Below, piece by piece: positions 60,601 to 64,000 of a DNA stretch of 64,000 nucleotides (its first letter is position 1; each line of letters starts with the position of its first letter). Source of the DNA: Plectrocnemia conspersa (Eukaryota > Arthropoda > Insecta > Trichoptera > Polycentropodidae); the NCBI GenBank assembly GCA_009617715.1, contig VTFK01000295.1:124001-188000 (forward strand), given 5' to 3'. Under the pieces are notes generated by a model. The model saw only the letters and a program-made list of their open reading frames with translations. It was not told the origin of the DNA and did not search any database. Both the position numbers and the translations under genes were made by a program.

Positions 60601-61741
60601 TCTTCTTCGCTATGCTCATTTTTGTTTTCGTCTGCCAAATCAATGCAATGAATGGACAGTTCATTCAAGTTGTTCTCTTTCCGTTTCTTATTTACAGCAT
60701 CGCCTCCTTTGATCGTCTCCTTACTGACAATCAATAGCTTGAAAAAAATTATGTTTAATTATATTTCATATTATTAATAGTATAAATGTTATTTATTAAA
60801 ACCTCCAATTTCGCATCATCTTTAGTGGGTCCATAAACATCTTGTATTGGAACTACATTATATTCTAAAGTCGGGTCTATATCGTTTAAGAACAATTTTA
60901 CATTTTCGATTCTTAAACTCAACGGTTCAATTATTTCCCATAACTTTTTTGCTGTAATACATATAATTTAATTATTTAACTTGTTTATTAATTAATAGTG
61001 AGAATATTAAATAAATTACATTTGATCATATTGACATCTGTAACTCCTACAGTTAAACCTTTCTTAACTCGTAACACGCCTTCCGATAATAAAATTTTGT
61101 GACCGTTATGAAGTCTATCAAACGTTCCGCCTAAAGCTGCATAATCAAAGATAACATCGTCAGATTTAATTGTATTATTATCGTCTATTATATTTGCCAT
61201 AGGTTCAGCATCTATAATAAAATATAAAACGATTACATAACACATATTTTTTCACAATCTTAAACTGATAAAATTGTTTATATAAAAACATAAATCAAAT
61301 TAACTATGACAGCAATTATAAATCATCACACACCCAATTTGATTATATTAAAGTTATGGTTCAACTTTGATACGCAACCCTTCACGAAATCAGTAGAGAG
61401 CGTCTGTTGATTATCAATCATTACGACGTCGATCGGAAAGTAAGTATCAATAGTACTCTTGGAATCCTTCAAGTTTCCCAATAATACTCTAACGTCGAGC
61501 TTTTCGCAAGATCTAGTCGCCTACAAATATTACACATTAAATATTAAGATCGTATATGATATTAATAGTCATCACTTACGTGTTTGTATATTCCGTTGAT
61601 CCATTTGCTGTACTTTAGAATTGGTAGTGATTTGTCTGATATAGATACGTATAACGTATCGCTAACGTATTTTGTGACATTACTAAGCATGTTGGGAATC
61701 TTAGATGAGTTCGATATGAACAATAGTCCTGTCTTAGCCAT
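57656..61741 (-). CDS. COASY: Bifunctional coenzyme A synthase (PPAT and dephospho-CoA kinase)
   Basis: Catalyses the last two steps of CoA synthesis: adenylyl transfer to 4'-phosphopantetheine, then phosphorylation of dephospho-CoA. Nine exons on the minus strand: 61741-61580, 61520-61334, 61211-61020, 60951-60803, 60737-60537, 60478-60390, 60327-60162, 58091-57909, 57844-57656, all with GT/AG borders and matching phases, giving 505 residues. The adenylyltransferase domain has ALGGTFDRLHNGHKILL with the HxGH motif at residues 151-154, VSKETIKGG (about 234), and the SSSNRRMRLLG counterpart of the ISST-x-x-R block. The kinase domain has the P-loop GLTGGIASGKT at 310-320, CDLIAHELY after it, and the C-terminal RLISQPSNAEQIAIANVV block. 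I chose MAKTGLLFIS (61,741); an in-frame ATG four codons upstream (61,753) is also possible. The length is a little below the 564 residues of the human enzyme. Intron 7 (1.9+ kb) is enlarged by a retrotransposon relic. Confidence 0.96.
58440..59240 (+). pseudogene. Decayed Jockey-clade reverse transcriptase in CoA synthase intron 7
   Basis: On the strand opposite to the host gene, shifting frames read KAGVLQGSVLGPILYVLYTH, FADDTAILTV (catalytic block, 58,573-58,602), ENLQQAADRITKWSEKCKIK, and KYLGMTLDIKLQWKKHIKK (58,788 on), then ILKPVWVYGIQLWG. This order and wording (VLQGSVLGP, FADDTA, KYLG-LD) is that of Jockey-clade elements and differs from the YADD family elsewhere in the window. Many frameshifts and stops show it is ancient. 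No tail or target duplication was found. Confidence 0.8.
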
Positions 61742-61899
61742 TTTTTTATTCAAATTATAATCTACGAAAATATTATATTATTAATACGTATAAAAGTAAA
61801 CCAAGTTAGATTTAAATTCAAAATGATTTATTAACTAATACATTTGTATGATAAATGAATATAATTTGGTAAACAAAATGGTAAAATAAAATATTCTAG

Positions 61900-62114
61900 C
61901 TTTTTGTTTATAATAATTATCCGCGATAATGCAGTTTTGGCAACACTGGCGGGCGCAATAAATAATATTTTGCATTGCGATCGTGGGTTAGAGGGTGGGA
62001 GATCCAACGGCGCCCGCCATTCCAGACAGACGTGTGACCGGAGCTCAAGCCGACTACTACAAGCGACTACTACTCTACACATACATATATAAATAGAAAA
62101 CTCTGTGTGTAACA
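61900..62114 (+). repeat. Probable 5' LTR of a Ty3/gypsy-like element (left limit unknown)
   Basis: A switch to GC-rich sequence occurs near 61,920. A TATATAAATAG box at about 62,086 lies just before CTCTGTGTGTAACA, and a tRNA-like primer site follows directly, so the LTR should end at about 62,114. Its TG start was not identified, and without the 3' LTR (outside the window) the length cannot be set. Confidence 0.5.
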
Positions 62115-62130
62115 ATTCAGAAGTGGGATC
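62115..62130 (+). promoter_or_regulatory. Candidate tRNA-Leu primer-binding site
   Basis: ATTCAGAAGTGGGATC resembles the complement of a tRNA-Leu 3' half, whose typical form is TCAGAAGTGGGATT a few bases in from the CCA end. An offset tRNA-Leu primer is known to me for some insect Ty3/gypsy lineages (mdg3-like). It stands directly after the inferred LTR end and about 105 bp before the Gag start. Confidence 0.45.
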
Positions 62131-62234
62131 GGGCTGATCGTGCTACTCGCGTGTGCTGAGAACCGGCTGCAGAAGTCTAACGGCGCATTTTGAATCTCGC
62201 GTGCTTTGTTGCTAACGACGCCACAACAAACAAG

Positions 62235-64000
62235 ATGGCCGCCAACAAAGAAAACGTAAACAACGCCGCCGACGGAAGTAGCGGCCTGGGAGGAAGAGAA
62301 GCTCCCGGAACTAGCGGAACTAGCGGCGATGCGAGGAGGGGCGATGTTATTGAAAGGGGCGACCATGCAGGGAGAGGCGTCCCCGGAACTAGCGGTGACC
62401 TTGGCGGTAGGGGTGGCCCCGGAGTACAAGTAAGTCCTAATAAATCGTTGAATAGGGCGGTTAGCAGGTTCGTCCGCGAAGACATCCTCGAGATGGACGT
62501 GGAGTCGGACATCGCGGCGGAAATTCGGGCGGGAAGCATGTCGGGAGATGAGGTCGACGCGTTGCAGATGCTCGAAGACCGGATAGTGCGCCGCCTCGAA
62601 GCAATCATTCGGCGGTCCGGAATCCCAGGTGCAGAGGGAAATGTCGAGCCGGCGGTGCCCGTTAGCGGTCCGGCGCAGGAAGTTATCCAGGCCTCCTCAA
62701 TCGCGGGGCCCGGCATTGCAGGTTTCCGAGCGCCTATCGACATTGTGAAGCCGTTCGACCCGGACAACAAAAGCCTGCAGGTGGACCAGTGGATAGCGAT
62801 GGTCGAGCAGATGGCCCTGGCGCATAATTGGACTGATTATGAAAAATCCTGCTTAATGCAGATGAAGTTGAAAGGGGCGGCCGAAGAATGGTACAGTCAT
62901 CTTACGAAGTATAACCTCACTTGGGAAGAGTGGAAGACCAGCTTGCGGCGTACCTTCCCAAGGAGAGATGGCTTCGCGGCGACGTTGTTTCAAATGATAA
63001 CGACGAAAAAGAAGGATGACGAGTCGATGACGACTTATTATAGGGAGAAGCTGGCGATGTGCAAGCGCTGCGACTTGACTGGCGCTAAAGCAGTGTCATG
63101 CATCATATTTGGACTGCCTGACGAGCTGCACGCTAACGCCTATGCCTGCGTCAGCGAGGACCCTGAAGATTTGTATAACAGGCTGCTGAGTGGTCTCGAC
63201 GACTATAAGTCGCCGAAGTTCGTGGCCACTTATGCATCACGGTCGTCCAGTTCTTCCGGAGAGAGGAAACTCACTAAGGCGAAGACCATCAGGGCGAGGA
63301 GTTATCACTCCAAGCCGAAGCGAGCGAGGGCGGAGCCCGCAGCTGAGGAAGTCGAGGCGACGACTGAAAAGCGACTGGTCAGGTGCTACAATTGCCAGAA
63401 GTATGGCAATCACTTCAGCCGAGACTGCCCGAAACCTCGGATGCAACGGTGCATGCTGTGCGGCAAAGGCGGACACACCCATCGGCAATGTAGGGTAAGA
63501 AACGTTTTAACTAAACGGCGACGAGACCCTAAGGAGAGGCGCACCGTCGATGTTAAACTGGTGAGTACTGATTTAGACCTTATATACAGAAAGAAGGGAT
63601 GCGTGAATGGGAATGAAATCAAAGTTTATATAGATACTGGATGTCAGCATAATTTGTTATCAGCAAATTGTGCCAATCGCTTGAAGCTGCAAATGGTACC
63701 ACAGCTGACTCTCCTCAGAGGATTTGGTGGCGGAATTGGGAAAGCTGACAGCGTATCTACGTTTACTTTAACAATTGACGATATAGACTTGAGCATTGAG
63801 GCGTTGGTGACGCAATGCAATATTTCTAATGCGGATCTGATTATAGGTCAACCGGCGCTAGGGGAAGAAGGAGTATCACTGGTGGTACAGGGCGGCAAGG
63901 CGCTGCTGCTCAAGGAGGACGTCTCGAACATGCTGAAGAACATCTCGTTGGAGCCCGAGGACGTGAGACACAGGGTCCTCTTGTCAGAAGATGTGACGAT
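62235..64000 (+). CDS. Gag-protease of a Ty3/gypsy-like LTR retrotransposon, partial (runs off window)
   Basis: One frame is open from ATG at 62,235 to the window end (588 codons, no stop). By residue: a Gly/Arg-rich leader with repeated GTSG words (1-65); an acidic segment; the retrotransposon Gag domain from about 175 (VDQWIAMVEQMALAHNW, LKGAAEEWYSHL, YYREKLAMCKRCDL); a basic stretch; two zinc knuckles at 384 (CYNCQKYGNHFSRDC, with five rather than four residues before His) and 406 (CMLCGKGGHTHRQC, canonical); then a retropepsin with VYIDTGCQHNLLS (catalytic Asp at 467) and ADLIIGQPAL. Gag and protease share a frame. Codon use is GC-rich, unlike the AT-rich host genes nearby. The unbroken frame suggests a young copy. 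Reverse transcriptase and integrase should lie beyond the window. The start at 62,235 (MAANKENV) is the first ATG after the leader. Confidence 0.92.
   Translation, partial: MAANKENVNNAADGSSGLGGREAPGTSGTSGDARRGDVIERGDHAGRGVPGTSGDLGGRGGPGVQVSPNKSLNRAVSRFVREDILEMDVESDIAAEIRAGSMSGDEVDALQMLEDRIVRRLEAIIRRSGIPGAEGNVEPAVPVSGPAQEVIQASSIAGPGIAGFRAPIDIVKPFDPDNKSLQVDQWIAMVEQMALAHNWTDYEKSCLMQMKLKGAAEEWYSHLTKYNLTWEEWKTSLRRTFPRRDGFAATLFQMITTKKKDDESMTTYYREKLAMCKRCDLTGAKAVSCIIFGLPDELHANAYACVSEDPEDLYNRLLSGLDDYKSPKFVATYASRSSSSSGERKLTKAKTIRARSYHSKPKRARAEPAAEEVEATTEKRLVRCYNCQKYGNHFSRDCPKPRMQRCMLCGKGGHTHRQCRVRNVLTKRRRDPKERRTVDVKLVSTDLDLIYRKKGCVNGNEIKVYIDTGCQHNLLSANCANRLKLQMVPQLTLLRGFGGGIGKADSVSTFTLTIDDIDLSIEALVTQCNISNADLIIGQPALGEEGVSLVVQGGKALLLKEDVSNMLKNISLEPEDVRHRVLLSEDVT

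Noticed and set aside
62177..62770. 197-codon minus-strand frame, proline-rich
   Set aside because: It lies antisense to the Gag frame, whose domains and zinc knuckles are clear. The composition is that expected of a complement of GC-rich coding DNA.
1..64000. tRNA, rRNA or CRISPR array
   Set aside because: Reading for tRNA-type T-arm words, rRNA core words and regularly spaced direct repeats gave nothing convincing; the tRNA-Leu-like word at 62,115 fits a primer-binding site and has no cloverleaf.

Overview
The window looks like a gene-poor, AT-rich insect nuclear contig. Supporting signs are spliced genes with GT/AG introns, a divergent ionotropic receptor, Jockey-type non-LTR elements with TAAA tails, mariner, Tigger and Ty3-like elements, a short TTAGG-like tract, and small CpG-rich islands in AT-rich DNA. 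The mix would suit a hymenopteran, but the order cannot be fixed from sequence alone.

Layout. Positions 1 to about 52,000 hold no host gene I can support. This stretch carries AT-rich filler, dispersed repeats, transposon remnants and several CpG-rich, non-coding islands at about 4.7, 16.6, 17.1, 27.3, 35.1 and 47.4 kb that could be regulatory modules. Four 5'-truncated, closely similar copies of one non-LTR retrotransposon lie on the plus strand at 10.0, 18.5, 45.6 and 48.8 kb, with a decayed relative at 38.6 kb. A five-copy repeat family with an ACTRGTGAAAATATA-type motif recurs at 7.6, 8.9, 17.7, 28.6 and 47.9 kb. A Tigger/pogo deletion derivative with perfect 20-bp ends (44,519-45,468) and a 903-bp element with perfect 16-bp ends (40,181-41,083) are also present.

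The gene cluster is at 52-62 kb. The last two exons of an unrecognised plus-strand gene (52,069-52,972) converge on a minus-strand divergent ionotropic receptor of 670 residues (57,337 to 53,567, two exons). Its intron holds a decayed mariner with an LTR-like repeat inside it. Next, on the same strand and 318 bp away, is a complete nine-exon bifunctional coenzyme A synthase gene (61,741 to 57,656, 505 residues). A decayed Jockey reverse transcriptase sits in one of its introns. Every exon junction of these two genes keeps reading phase.

From about 61.9 kb to the end is the 5' part of a Ty3/gypsy-like LTR retrotransposon on the plus strand. It shows a promoter-like LTR end, a tRNA-Leu-like primer site, and a Gag-protease frame open for 588 codons to the window edge. 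It lies head to head with the CoA synthase gene.

I found no convincing tRNA, rRNA or CRISPR array. No new multi-gene system is evident. The most distinctive material is the repeat and inverted-repeat structure, the CpG islands with a shared 12-mer, and the unidentified conserved-looking exons at 52 kb.
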